A stretch of DNA of 64,000 bases, taken from the NCBI RefSeq assembly GCF_040807025.1, contig NC_090967.1:5640001-5704000 (forward strand), written 5' to 3'. Each line of letters starts with the position of its first letter. The stretch's first letter is position 1. The notes beneath the pieces are model-generated. The model did not search any database. It was not told the origin of the DNA and saw nothing but the letters and a program-made list of their open reading frames with translations. The DNA comes from Struthio camelus (taxonomy: Eukaryota > Chordata > Aves > Struthioniformes > Struthionidae). The position numbers were made by a program, and so were the translations under genes. This document shows positions 11,492 through 27,255 of this stretch, in pieces.

Positions 11492-12805
11492 TCACACAGC
11501 CCCAGAATTTCCCCCTGCAGATGCCTGGTAGATACCAATCAGGGAAGATATGGTCCCAAAGAGACCTACTAACCATGGGGGGAACTGTTCAGCCCACAGA
11601 AATCCTGGAGGCAGCCAATTGATGGCATTGCAGAGATCTGCCAAACTACTAATGATGCTCAGAACTTCAGCCTTCACTTGCGCTTTCATTTTCTTTTGAC
11701 TCAGAGGCGAAGATTTACTGTTGGAAATAAAAATAATACTATTAGTAATGGACCATAGTACAATAATAATTAGTGACAGCCCCTAGGTGGGTTATTTTGA
11801 GCGAGAAATATTTGGGTTAAAACAGCTCCACAGCAAAGGATAGAAATCATACCCCTTGTGCTGCCTCAGCTTTCTTCTTAATTGGAACAAAATTCTCAAG
11901 GATCTGAAAACAAGACAACTCAGAGTTATCTCTTCTCCAGGAGTTCCCTCCTTCGTCTTCCCTTCAGAGTTCTCTTCTGAAGGGAGTTTATTCGCTAGCG
12001 TTAGCCTTCTCCCCGTGACGAACGGAAGAACACCTCTCTGCAGCTGCAACGGCGCCACTGTTTCAGCCTGATTACAGGTGAGAGCGCAGCGCTCGCTCCC
12101 CCGCGGCGGGGCCGGCCAGCCTTACCGTACGGCGCCCAGCAGCAGGGAGAGGGCCCAGAGCCCCGTGCTCAGGGCCCACCACCTGCGAGAGCTGGCGCCC
12201 ACGACGCCGGCGTCGGCGGCCCACGCCACGTGCTCGCAGGGGTAGTACAGCTGGTCGGCCAGGTTGGCCAGCACGGAGAGCCAGCGCACCAGGGCGTCCT
12301 CGTCCTGCGGGCAGAGAGAGACGGGCCGCGCTTGGGTGCCGCCGCCACACACCACAGCGCGGCCGCCGCCGCTCCCGGCGTGCCCCGCGCCGCCGCCGCC
12401 GCCGGCGCTCCCGGCGTGCCCCGCGCCGCCGCCGCCGCTCCCGGCGTGCCCCGCGCCGCCGCCGCCGCTCCCCGCTCACCTTAGGCCCCAGCCCGTAGCC
12501 GCGGCTGTAGCTGAGCATGGCGAGGTCGTCGAAGAGGCGCAGCACGGTGCGGCAGTGACTCAGCTGCGCCGACACGGCCAGCAGGCTCCCCGGCAACCCC
12601 GCCGGCGCGGCCCGCGTCGCGGCCAGCGCCCCCCCGGCCAGCTGGCAGCCATAGCCCAACGCGCGGATCTGCGGAGGCAAAGCGCGCGGTGAGAGCCCGG
12701 CCCGGCCCGTTCCGACCCCGCTCCGCCGCTCCCGCCACTCACCACCCGGTCGCGGCCGCGGTAGGACTCCAGCACGGCCACCAGGCCGCCGAGCGCCGCC
12801 GCCAT
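11492..12805 (-). CDS. PEX11G: PEX11G, peroxisomal membrane protein 11 gamma
   Basis: Five coding exons (minus strand): 12743-12805, 12480-12668, 12126-12304, 11853-11903 and 11492-11717. They join in phase to 235 aa; the human protein is 241 aa. PEX11 proteins remodel the peroxisomal membrane during proliferation and division. Recognisable stretches: LESYRGRDRV + IRALGYGCQLAGG (exons 1-2), LSHCRTVLRLFDDLAML (exon 2), NLADQLYYPCEHVAWAADA (exon 3), SLRILFQLRRKLRQHK (51-bp exon 4) and INWLPPGFLWAEQFPPWLVG (exon 5). Hydrophobic segments near the end of exon 3 (LWALSLLLGAV) and in exon 5 (PPWLVGLFGTISSLIGIYQA) are the expected membrane spans. All junctions are GT-AG and the phases close exactly, for example exon 3 ends CG and exon 4 starts A to give Arg. 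An upstream in-frame ATG (12830-12832) would add nine residues; the nearer ATG matches the human start better. Confidence 0.95.
12357..12475. repeat. Short GC-rich repeat in PEX11G intron 2
   Basis: About four imperfect copies of a roughly 30-bp unit built from GCC triplets followed by GCTCCCGGCGTGCCCCGC. It fills most of the 175-bp intron (12305-12479) and runs up to a few bases from the donor of exon 2. Confidence 0.8.
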
Positions 12806-13180
12806 AGCAACGCTTCCGGCCGGCGTCGCCACGCAGCCGGGGGGCGGGGCCTGGCGCGGGGGTCGCCGGGAGCAGGGTTGAGGAGGGGGGGAAACCGCGG
12901 CGTCTCCATGGCGACGGCGGCCGAGGCCTGGGCCCGGCGGCGCCGCCGCCTCCGCCGCCCCGTCAGGGCCGCGACGTCGGGGACGCTTTGTTTTCTCTCT
13001 CCCTCTCTCTCTCTCGGTTTTGTTCTCTCTTTCTACAGCCGAGTGGGTCGGCCCTGGCGCTCGTTAACCACGCTAGCGGCCGCCGCTCGCCCGCCCTGCC
13101 CTCGCCCCAGGCGGGCGGCCGCGCCGCAGCCCGCCGGTAGCCGGCACCCAGCGCGTTCAGGAGGGGCCGCTGCCTCGACG
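12806..13180. promoter_or_regulatory. PEX11G: CpG-island promoter of PEX11G, possibly bidirectional
   Basis: CpG-dense DNA immediately upstream of the PEX11G start codon. It contains an RFX X-box-like motif GTCTCCATGGCGAC (12902-12915); a second half-site, ATAGCAAC (12804-12811), overlaps the start codon. The plus-strand flank is equally CpG-rich, and a plus-strand AATAAA lies 1.4 kb away (14408-14413), so a divergent transcript is possible but unproven. Confidence 0.55.
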
Positions 13181-15968
13181 CTGCAGCTCCTATGCCGTTA
13201 GTATTGTGTTTTACGGCTGTAAATAGAGCGTTCTCAGGAAGAACACCGTTCGGTTCCCCTTCCGGCTGTCCGTCCCGTGACAGTCCTGTTACCACACTTA
13301 TCAAGCACAGATTAAGGGTGAACGGAGTCCACCAGCGGAGGTAACGGCGTGATTTGGGGCAGGGCCAAGACGCAGTTAAAGGGCAGCGTGTTCCCCTGTT
13401 GAATTCCGTCCCGGCAGGGGTGTGATCTGAGCAAGCACAAGCCAGACAGGTGGGAAGACAGAGCTGGGAACCAGAGGGATCGTGCTTTAATTGGCAGTTC
13501 TGCAGCTCTGTTGGCTTCCCTGGAGCCTGTGTGCTGCCCTCCCTGTGCTGGGGAGCAGCGCTTGCCTCTGGGCTGTGCTGGGGTGCAGCGTGAAATGCAG
13601 CGGGGCCGATTGCTTGGACCCCCCACATGGTGCCCGATGAAGCTACTGGGGTTTCCTGAGCTCTGTGGCCGGGACAGCAATGCCCAGTACTCTGGGCTGC
13701 TCTGGGCTGCGGTGATTCACCAGGGCACTGCAGCAAGCTGCGGCAGGAGGCAGCCCAGGCACCTGGGGCTGGAGCTGGAAGGGGCTGGTATCCCACCAGG
13801 GTCTGTATCTAGTCAAACGAGACCGTCACCTCAAAGCCAGGCAGGGTAGCCGTGCTCGGCCCCGTGCTCGCTGCTGCCGGCTCTCGCAGAGGCTGCTAAT
13901 CTCTGGCACTGGCACTTCCCCAAGTGACGTTCCCCTTATCAGCCACCTGTGCCAGCCATGGGCATTCACTGCCATCGTGCAGAACCTTTAGCCTATTCAG
14001 GTGACATTAATGATTCTGGGGCACGAACCAGTGGCTTGACCTGCTGCATTTGTTTTTTGAAGTTGCATTGCATTTGTATGGGAGAGGAAGGAGAGAATTT
14101 GAATCAAAAGCTGCACGCAAGCAATCTCAGGAAGGTATGCAGTTAGAGCTGGCCATGGAGGCATTGAGCAAATCGCCAACGTTGCCTCCTCTTTCCCACG
14201 GCTGGTACTCTGCAGCCGAGAGAGAGGTCCCTCCATGCCGTGTGTCGCTGTTTTTAGCCCCTAGCAGAAACCCAAAGGACGAACTCCCAAGTGAGCTGCA
14301 TCCTGGGGACTCTGAAAGGATACTGCGTGCGGAGGAAGGTGCTCTTCACACCATGATGTTCCCCCGGCCTTGGTGACTACCCAGTACTCCCTGTGCTGGG
14401 GACTGCCAATAAATGCTGTTACTTAACTGTTCCTCTGTCCTGCTCTTGGCCATCTGTGTGTTACCTCAGGGAAGATTTGTTTCAGGAGTGAGGTGAGAAC
14501 ACGACAGGGTGTTGAGACAGCAAGAATAAACACTGAGAGATTAGCCCAAAGACATGGGTGACAGGTCCCTATGTCAGTCATTGCAAGACCCACTGAGTGC
14601 TTCTAGGCAGGCCCTGGGGCAGGGGGAAACACAGAGAGAGCAGGAGACGGAAAGCAAAGAGAGAGACACTCTCAGGGCTGTGTGTGGGCTGGAATCTTCC
14701 CCGATTATCTGCCTGGGGTTTGGTGTCAAGGGCTGAGGCCAAAGGTCGGTGAACAGCAGGGCAGAGAGGTAGCCCTCCCCAGCTCACGACGAGCGGGCTG
14801 TTTTCCTGGGGATGAGCAGTGTGTTTTTGTTGGGTTGGTAACTCTCATGGATTTCGTGAATGCTGAGTTTGCACTAACTGTTTGGCATACAGGTATTTTA
14901 AAGAGGGATGAGCGCAGGACGGTCGGCTCCCTCCCTCGGGAGGCTGAGCGAATGGGGTCAAGTACTGCCTTGTCACAGCTGCAACTTCACAAGCTCTTCT
15001 CAGGCTTTTGATGCAAACTGGCTTGGTTCATGTGTTGTGAAGCAGCAGCAAAGCACTGCAGCATGGGTTGCTAAGTCCCAACTACTGCAGTTTGTGTGTG
15101 AGCATAGCTGGGTTCATGAATCCCCTGTGCCTTGCTCTGGGATTCGGCTCTGCAGTCGGTGCTCGGTGTCTCTTGGGAAGGGGACAGCCTCTGCTCCACA
15201 CGTACTTCAAAGAAGTTGTGTACTCAAGTCTTGCAGATTCACACAGGCACATCCATATCTTACACCGACGCACTGCAAACACCTAGATTGCATCATCTGC
15301 TGTGGTAAGAGGGGCTTGCATCTGCTGAAAGCCTATCTCACGGCTGCTATGTGACCCTGAGGTGGCATTGTCCCCTGTGCTGCAGCAGAAGCAGCTGCTA
15401 TTTACTGGGGATAAATGGTGAACATCACCCTTTTGGTGGTACCAGCTGGCTGGGGAGCTGTTGGAACCTCTGGTTATTCACTTTGTTTTTCGTGTGGACT
15501 TGGACTTTAATGCAATTTCAGACACAGAAATTAAAACCGTCTTTAGGAGTAATGGGCTTTGCTTTTGAAACCCCTCTCCAACCACTGTCGGCAATGTCCC
15601 AGGAGAGCCTGAAATGGGAAGGCCAAACACAACCTTCCTTTGATTCCTCCAGCTACGCGAAATCTGCCGCTGCGGTTCGTGGTTAGCGGCACCCCACCCT
15701 GCCGACGGAGCCACAGGCACGTACCCATCGCTCATCGACTCTTTCTGTGACTCAGAGATAAGGCGAAGTCGCATTATTTCTCGCTCAGATTAAAAACACG
15801 TCACTCGCCTCTGCAGCCCCCTTCTCGGCACGTCGTCAGCCTCACACACATGAGGTCAACGCCAGAGCGTCACTGCAGAGCAGGGCCTCGATCCACCCCG
15901 GGAGGGCCAGGCCTGCTGGGCTGGGCCACTTTACCGGCAGGGATAAACTAGGGGATCTCGGCACAGCC
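13181..15968. other. No gene recognised between PEX11G and ARRDC2
   Basis: No recognised protein. The plus-strand AATAAA at 14408-14413 follows a moderately GC-rich 1.2 kb stretch and could end a short non-coding transcript divergent from PEX11G. Open frames at 13511-13849 and 14050-14376 resemble nothing known to me. A 5'UTR exon of the long ARRDC2 transcript must start somewhere upstream of 15992, perhaps within this interval. Confidence 0.4.
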
Positions 15969-15992
15969 TTTGCTCTTGTTTTTCTTTTCTAG

Positions 15993-16330
15993 GGGGGCTC
16001 CAGAGCCGCCCTGCCCCTCTCCGGGCCGGCAGCAGCCGCCTCCAGCAGCGCCGGGGGGACGGCGGGCGGCAGCGATGCTGCCCCCGGGGCGGGTGCGGAG
16101 CTTGGCGGTGCAGCTGGAGGGCGGGCGAGCGTGGGGCAGCGGGGAGCTGCTGCGGGGCCGGGTGCAGCTGGAGCTGCGCGGCGCCCTGCGGCTGCGGGCG
16201 CTGGAGGTGTGCGCTCGCGGCCACGCCACCGTCCACTGGCTGGAGAGCCACAGCGTGGGGCTCAACATCGTCTACTGCGACTACACCGCCTGCCAGACCT
16301 TCCTGCACCGCCACTGCCAGCTCATCCCCG
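15993..16330 (+). CDS. ARRDC2: ARRDC2 upstream alternative first coding exon
   Basis: The exon begins after a strong acceptor (T-rich tract ending in ctag at 15989-15992). The ATG is at 16075, and the exon ends at 16330 before GTAAGG. It encodes 85 codons plus one base: MLPPGRVRSLAVQLEGG through VHWLESHSVGLNIVY to HRHCQLIP, an arrestin-N-type sequence parallel to the main first exon. The trailing G joins ARRDC2 exon 2 (starting AC AAC GGT) to give Asp, exactly the phase used by the main first exon. The product would be 398 aa. From memory, human ARRDC2 has an isoform with a similar alternative N-terminus (ending near RRRQLLL). The acceptor before the ATG implies at least one further upstream non-coding exon. 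Confidence 0.8.
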
Positions 16331-17313
16331 GTAAGGCTGCGGCACGGGGGCGGCTCCCTGCTCCGGGGCGTTGGGTTGGCACCTCCTTGGGCTGCCAGGA
16401 TCCCAGCCGGAGAGGGTCCTGCCCCCGGCAAACTGGACTGTCCCTCTCGGACACCCTCTTGTCGCCTTTGCGGCGGGTTTCTCTGCTGCCGGTCTGCGAG
16501 AGGCTGCCTGCCTCTGCGCCTTGGCTGGTGAGCGCGAAAGCGTTGTGGCTTTTGTTCTGTTTGCGCTTCCCTGTGCAAACAGAAGTGTCTGTTCTCAAGT
16601 GCGGAAAGAGCACTTAGTAGTTCGGCAAATATTTGCGTTCAGTTTCCCGATGCTGGGACCATATGCCCCGCTGGCACGTTGCTCGGATCTGCTGCGTGAG
16701 GATGAGCCGCTTGAGTTCTCCCCGGGCAGTTGGGGGGAAACGTCCCGGAGCCGAGGGACAGGGCACAGCCCGGCTGTTCGTCAGCTCCTTGCCTCTGCCT
16801 TTCCTTACAAAAGCGCCTCTCTGTTATCCTCCCCTCCCTCCCGGCGATGTTATTACAGGCATGGCTCCGTGGCTTTTTCCTCCTCTTCCCTGCTTCCGAT
16901 GGCCCTGTCGTTGCCTGCCCCGCTTGGTGCCGGGGGTGGCAGGGTGCCGGTCGGTGCTGCACCGTGCCACCTCTGCGCCCTGGGAGCCGAGAGCCTTGCC
17001 AGACCCTGGGGGTTGTGATGTTATTGTCTCTGTCCAGGCACTGATTCCTTCTCTGCTTTGTGAGAGGGACACGGGCACGTGAGCGCAGCAGCATGAGGCT
17101 GTGGGCTGCGGGGAAGTGCCCGTCTGCAGCCAAAATCCCTGCCGCGGGGTCCCGCGGGGTCCCTGCCGCCGACGGCAGCGTACGGACGCTCCCGGTGTCA
17201 GCTAGCGAGAGGCTGCTGAAAACGGGCCGTCGTCTGCAGGCCCTTGTGACTGCTCCCTCCCTGCGGCTGTTTGGGGAGATCAGCTCTGTGTGCGGTGTTT
17301 CAAAAATGCGAGT

Positions 17314-17327
17314 TTTGCCATGGCAAC
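17314..17327. promoter_or_regulatory. RFX X-box-like palindrome in ARRDC2 intron
   Basis: TTTGCCATGGCAAC matches the palindromic RFX consensus GTTGCCATGGCAAC at 13 of 14 positions. It lies in the first intron of the long ARRDC2 transcript, 1 kb downstream of its first coding exon. Confidence 0.45.
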
Positions 17328-17954
17328 AGGCAGCGTGGAGGAGGGAAGCCGGGCAGAGATAAGAGCGGTCCATCTGGCTCCCCGCCGAGCTGGGTTTATC
17401 TGCAGCTCCCTGGCAGGGTGCTGAGCGCTGGCACGGGTGCCCCGCTGTGAGACGAGTCGAGGGGCGGAAGAAGGATGTTCAGGTGGAGCTGAGGGACTCT
17501 TCCATGTGCGTTGTTGGGCCACCTTAGATGGGGAGCAGGGAGAGGGGCAGAAATAGGGGTTTAATGGGCAAAGGCAAGGAAAGGCGCCCCCGGATCCTTC
17601 TGCATAAGGTGATGCAAGAAATCCCTAGGAAACATAAGCGCTTCCTGTGCAGAGATCCTGTCTGTCCGAGGATCCCACAGCACTTCCCAGAGGTGAAGAT
17701 CAGAGCCTCCTGCCCCGGTAAGAAGGAAACATCTAGAGGCCATTTTTTTAATAGAGACAGCCAGGAAAGTTATGGCATGTCGGCTAAAAGCATGTCAGGA
17801 CACTTCTCCTAACGCCGAGCGGCCCTTGATGAGCATCGCTTAATCTCCGTAGGTACGCAACAGCTACAAATCCGTCAGGGACCGGAGAGCTGACTCGGCA
17901 CGGCCCGAGCGTGTGCCTGTGCCGGGTCTCATCCGCTGCATCAGGGAAGCAGAG

Positions 17955-18522
17955 CCCCTCCGGAGCTGGAGGGGGTATCCTGGATGGGATGTCCCCTTTG
18001 GAGCTGGACAGGGTATCCTGGCCGGGGTGTCCTGGCCCAGGTGTCCCCTCCGGAGCTGGCTGGGGTGTCCTGGACAGGATGTCCCCCCCCTGGAGCTGGC
18101 CGGGGTGTCCTGGACGGGATGTCCCCCCCTGGAGCTGGCTGGGGTGTCCTGGACGGGATGTCCCCCCCCTGGAGCTGGCTGGGGTGTCCTGGACGGGATG
18201 TCCCCCCCCTGGAGCTGGCTGGGGTGTCCTGGACGGGATGTCCCCCCCCTGGAGCTGGCTGGGGTGTCCTGGACGGGATGTCCCCCCTGGAGCTGGCTGG
18301 GGTGTCCTGGACGGGATGTCCCCCCTGGAGCTGGCCGGGGTGTCCTGGACGGGATGTCCCCCCTGGAGCTGACCGGGGTGTCCTGGACAGGATGTCCCCC
18401 CTGGAGCTGGCTGGGGTGTCCTGGACGGGATGTCCCCCCCTGGAGCTGGCTGGGGTGTCCTGGACGGGATGTCCCCCCCTGGAGCTGGCTGGGGTGTCCT
18501 GGCCGGGGTGTCCCCTCCCGCT
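17955..18522. repeat. Minisatellite, about 39-bp unit, about 14 copies
   Basis: Tandem copies of a unit reading GGAGCTGGCTGGGGTGTCCT followed by GGACGGGATGTCCCCCC. Length varies through the C-run (5-7 bases). The first few copies are more diverged (TATCC in place of TGTCC), and the array becomes homogeneous from about 18050. It lies in the first intron of the long ARRDC2 transcript. Confidence 0.95.
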
Positions 18523-19811
18523 AGCAACGCCTGGAGCCAAGCTGGACTCTAGATGGGGCTGACGAGTTGGAGATCTTCCCTGGCCGGTGCCTGCTCCCGG
18601 TTTGTCGGGTTTCTGAGGAGCTTTGGGGCCAGGCGAGGCCCCCGGCCAGGCAGGGCTTGAGGCCGACCCCTGGCAGCTGCCCCCGGGGCGGTGAACCCCC
18701 CCCGGCCGCCCTTCCTCCGTGCCGTTGCCTCCTGCACGCGCTGCTCCGGCAGAGCGAGGAGGCTCTTTCCCGGGGTCTGAGCCCCCCAAAAAAGGCCGGA
18801 GAGGGGCTCCCCACCCACTGCGGGATTTATACGTGCTTGCGGCAGCAACCGGTCACGTACAAGCCCAAAACCCGGTGCCCTTCGCTTGCACGCGGAGAGA
18901 GACGCTTGCAGCGAACCTCTCAAGCTGCGCCAGGCTTCAGCCGGACGCGTTGCCAGCGGCTGAGATCAGCCCAGCGCGGCGCAGCGGGACCTGCCCAGCC
19001 CGCCCGGAAGCGACTCTCAGATCCTCCGGCTTGTGCAGCCAAACGCTGAGTAATGTTTTTAATGCCTGCTTGTTTCGTCTTATCCCCAGCCCGTGCCCAG
19101 GGTGGAGAGCTGCGGTGCTTAGCGAATGTGACAGTCGTGTTTCTGAGGCTGCGTTAACCCTCCTGGCGGGCGCTCAGCCCCCTTTCCGCCTTGCTCCGTC
19201 TCCGGACAAGACCTCTAGGTGCTGCCAACAGTGCTATCTGCCCCGAGAAACGGCAGTTCCCAATTTTCAGGCTTTTACCCCAGCTGAGCACCAGAAGCAG
19301 CAGATGCTGGTGGGCCAGCGAGTCCCCGCGCAGGGCCTGCGCTTCCCAGGCAGATGTAATTCGGAGCGGCACCGCACAACCCCCAGTCCGAGCTGCTGGA
19401 GAACCAGCGCTTGCCTGGTTAAAAAGCGCAGGGAAGCTGCAGTGCTCCCTGTGTAATTGCACAAGCTGAATGGAAGCCAGTACTCAATTTCTTAGAAATA
19501 AGTGAAGCGATGTCCCAGACCCGGTCTCCCTTGGCCGCCAGCTGGCCAGACCGCGCCGCGTGGGGAGCCCAGATCCAGCTGCAGCCTGTTCCGGCCCCTG
19601 GGAACGGTTCTTGGGAAAGGAAAACGCGTGGCCGCATGTAGCACGGCGTGCCGCTCACCTGCGGGAAGGGGAACGCGAGGGCTGCTAACGTCAGGTTTGC
19701 GTATTGGCTGCGGTGAGAAATCCCCCCGCGACAGCGGCTGGCTGAGAACCTGGGAAGCAGAGTCTGGCCGGTGCCGTGAGCCCAGGACATGGCTGGGTTG
19801 GGACCGTGACT

Positions 19812-24118
<4,307 letters not shown>

Positions 24119-24735
24119 GGGACGCGTCCCATGCGGTTGATCCATCGGGACGAGGAGCCCGCCGACGCGCCGGACGTCGGCTCGGGAATCGGGGCAGGGC
24201 GCCCGAGAGGCGGCGGTGAGAGCAGGGCGGCCACCGCGCCGAGACCCCGTCCGCCGCCGACGCTGCAGACGGACGCCTGGGCTGGAGGTGCGGCGCGCGG
24301 CCAGCCGGGAGGCGGAGGGTCGGCCGGCGTCGCGGCGGTCAAGGCGGCCGCCGCCGAGCTTCGCCGCGCGCCCGGCGCTACCTGCCGCGGGAGCGCTTTG
24401 AGCTGCTCCGCAGGGACTCGGCTTGCCGGAGCCGCGGAGAGCGGCGGCACCGCGGCGCCCTCGGCCAAGTGGCAGGAACGCTGCTCGCTGGGCACGGTGA
24501 TGGCGCCGGCGTCGCGCTGGGCCGGGCACGGGAGAAGGAGGCGCGGGCCGCGGCCGGGCTGGCGCAGCGGAGGATGCCGCCGGCTCTGTTCACCGGGGGT
24601 GGCACCGGTGCCTTTTTCTTTCTTTTGTATTTGCAAACCCTTTTTGTACAACAATGGCTCTTTTCCTTGATTATTCTCTTTGCATGACTTGTTTGGGAGT
24701 TCCCGTTGGAAATAAAGCCTGGAGGCCGGCCGCGG
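24119..24735 (+). other. ARRDC2: ARRDC2 3'UTR with polyadenylation signal
   Basis: A GC-rich 3'UTR ending with an AT-rich tail. The AATAAA at 24711-24716 predicts cleavage near 24730. No other canonical plus-strand signal occurs between the stop codon and this site. Confidence 0.8.
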
Positions 24736-26115
24736 GCTGGCTCGCGCAGCCCGGCTGCTTTGAGCCGGGGGGGCCGCCAGCGCCTTGGCGAGAGCCGTCG
24801 GAGCCGCGGTTCCCGCAGCGCCCGGTCGCCCGCCGCCTTCGCTAGAGCGGGATTGAACCGGGCGTCTCCGGCTGCCTCCGGCCGTCTTGCTCGGCAGAGG
24901 CAGCGTCCGGCCGCGCCGCGGTCCCGGCCGTATGTCACGCGGGGCCGGAGGAGGGGGGCCCGGCACGGGCCGGCGGCCTCCTTTCTGGGAAGCCGCGTCC
25001 GCGCCGGGGCCAGGGAACCCAACGCCAGCGGGCGCCGGGCCAAGCCACCACGCGGCCGCTGGAGCCGGAGGTGTTTTTGCAGCAGGAATTCGCCCCCCCC
25101 CCCCAGCTTCCCCCCCCCCCAGGTTTCGTGTAAAGCGATCGCAGGGCAGGAGCGTGCCAGCCCCCCGCTGCGCTCCCGGTGCCCTAAAAATACCCCGGCG
25201 GGCTACGCGGGGCCGGCTGTGCCGCTGCGCTTTATCCGTGCGGGGGGTTGTTTTGCAGAGCGGTGCCCGGTCGGGAAACATGCCCGGGATGCACAAAGGG
25301 ATCCGCTCGGCTCGGCGGGACCCCGCGCTACTGTACAGCGCCGGGGACCCGGTGCCGGCCGGCGGCGCGGCTCTACCCACTTACCGCGCGGGGTGTATTT
25401 ATAGCGCTTGGCGCGCGTGGGTGGAAAACACTTCCAAAACCACCCGGTAAAATGCGCCGGGGACCCTGCCGTGCCCAGGTCCTCGGGTGTTTGGTTGGGG
25501 GGCGGAGGGGGGGACACGGCGGCCGGGTTGGCCGCCGGCGGGGACAGAATGTGCCGGGCACCGGGGCGGCCTGGCAGGGGCCGGGGATCAGCCGCCTCCG
25601 GCCCGGGAGCCCTTCCAGCCCCGGCAGAAAGGCGCGCCGCCCCGCAGCTGCCGCCGGGCCCGGCCGCAGATCGCCTTGTTATTCGCCGCGTCCGCAGCAG
25701 ATAAAACATCCCGTGGTTTTTATCCCGCCGCCGCTCCCCCTCCTTCGGGCTGTTGTTCTCCCGCCGGGCGCCCCAGGCCCGGCCCCGGGGCTCCTCGCTT
25801 GTTTACCGGCCGCTGCCTCGGCCGATGGAAAATCAGCGGCCGCCGTTGTTTTGGAAGCGGCCTCGCCGGGGCTCGCAAACATGTCTATGTATAAACAGAG
25901 GGGCCGGGGCGGCGAGCGCCCATCACCGAGGTTTCGGGGCCGGCGCTCGCGGGGCTCCGGCGGCCCGTGCGGACGGGACCAGCGGCGGGCTCTGTCCCCG
26001 GGGCCGCGGCCGTGGCCTCGGCACCGGCGGCAGCTCCGGAGCCGGGGCGCGTGGGGCTGCTGCACGCCGGCACCCGGCCTCCTTTCCTGCGGGTGCCCCC
26101 GGGCTGGGTGCTGGG
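24736..26115. other. CpG-rich intergenic DNA downstream of ARRDC2
   Basis: Very GC- and CpG-rich sequence without a recognised gene. Open frames are long only because stop codons are rare in this composition. A run of C and a second run of C (25095-25121) are the only simple repeats noted. Confidence 0.4.
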
Positions 26116-26119
26116 CGCC

Positions 26120-27255
26120 TCCTCTGTTGTGCTGCGGGGCCAGGGCGCCCAGCGGGTCGGGGTCGGGGTCTGGGGGGGGGGTTGTGTTGCGGGGCCAGGG
26201 CGCCCGGCGGGTCGGGGTCGGGGTCTGGGGGGGGGGGTTGTGCTGCGGGGCCAGGGCGCCCGGCGGGTCGGGGTCGGGGTCTGGGGGGGGGTTGTGCTGC
26301 GGGGCCAGGGCGCCCGGCGGGTCGGGGTCGGGGTCTGGGGGGGGGGTTGTGCTGCGGGGCCAGGGCGCCCGGCGGGTCGGGGTCTGGGGGGGGGGGTTGT
26401 GCTGCGGGGCCAGGGCGCCCGGCGGGTCGGGGTCGGGGTCTGGGGGGGGGTTGTGCTGCGGGGCCAGGGTGCCCGGCGGGTCGGGGTCGGGGTCTGGGGG
26501 GGGTTGTGCTGCGGGGCCAGGGCGCCCGGCGGGTCGGGGTCGGGGTCTGGGGGGGGTTGTGCTGCGGGGCCAGGGCGCCCGGCGGGTCGGGGTCTGGGGG
26601 GGGGTTGTGCTGCGGGGCCAGGGCGCCCGGCGGGTCGGGGTCGGGGTCGGGGTCTGGGGGGGGGTTGTGCTGCGGGGCCAGGGCGCCCGGCGGGTCGGGG
26701 TCTGGGTCTGGGGGGGGGTTGTGCTGCGGGGCCAGGGCGCCCAGCGGGTCGGGGTCTGGGGGGGGGTTGTGCTGCGGGGCCAGGGCGCCCGGCGGGTCGG
26801 GGTCGGGGTCTGGGGGGGGTTGTGCTGCGGGGCCAGGGCGCCCGGCGGGTCGGGGTCTGGATCTGGGGGGGGGTTGTGCTGCGGGGCCAGGGCGCCCGGC
26901 GGGTCGGGGTCGGGGTCTGGGGGGGGTTGTGCTGCGGGGCCAGGGCGCCCGGCGGGTCGGGGTCTGGGTCTGGGGGGGGGTTGTGCTGCGGGGCCAGGGC
27001 GCCCAGCGGGTCGGGGTCTGGGGGGGGGTTGTGCTGCGGGGCCAGGGCGCCCGGCGGGTCGGGGTCTGGATCTGGGGGGGGGTTGTGCTGCGGGGCCAGG
27101 GCGCCCGGCGGGTCGGGGTCGGGGTCTGGGGGGGGGTTGTGCTGCGGGGCCAGGGCGCCCGGCGGGTCGGGGTCTGGGGGGGGGTTGTGCTGCGGGGCCA
27201 GGGCGCCCGGCGGGTCGGGGTCTGGGGGGGGGTTGTGCTGCGGGGCCAGGGCGCC
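26120..27255. repeat. 22-copy G-rich minisatellite with nested GGGGTC hexamers
   Basis: A core GTTGTGCTGCGGGGCCAGGG then CGCCCGGCGGGTC recurs 22 times, spaced about 42-60 bp. The spacing varies with one to three GGGGTC or GGGTCT hexamers and a final run of 6-10 G. The G-runs (four or more per unit) could form G-quadruplexes on the plus strand. The array lies between convergently transcribed ARRDC2 and IL12RB1. Confidence 0.95.

Noticed and set aside
17955..18522. CRISPR-like array
   Set aside because: Units are contiguous with no unique spacers, and the window is vertebrate; it is a minisatellite. The same holds for all other arrays here.
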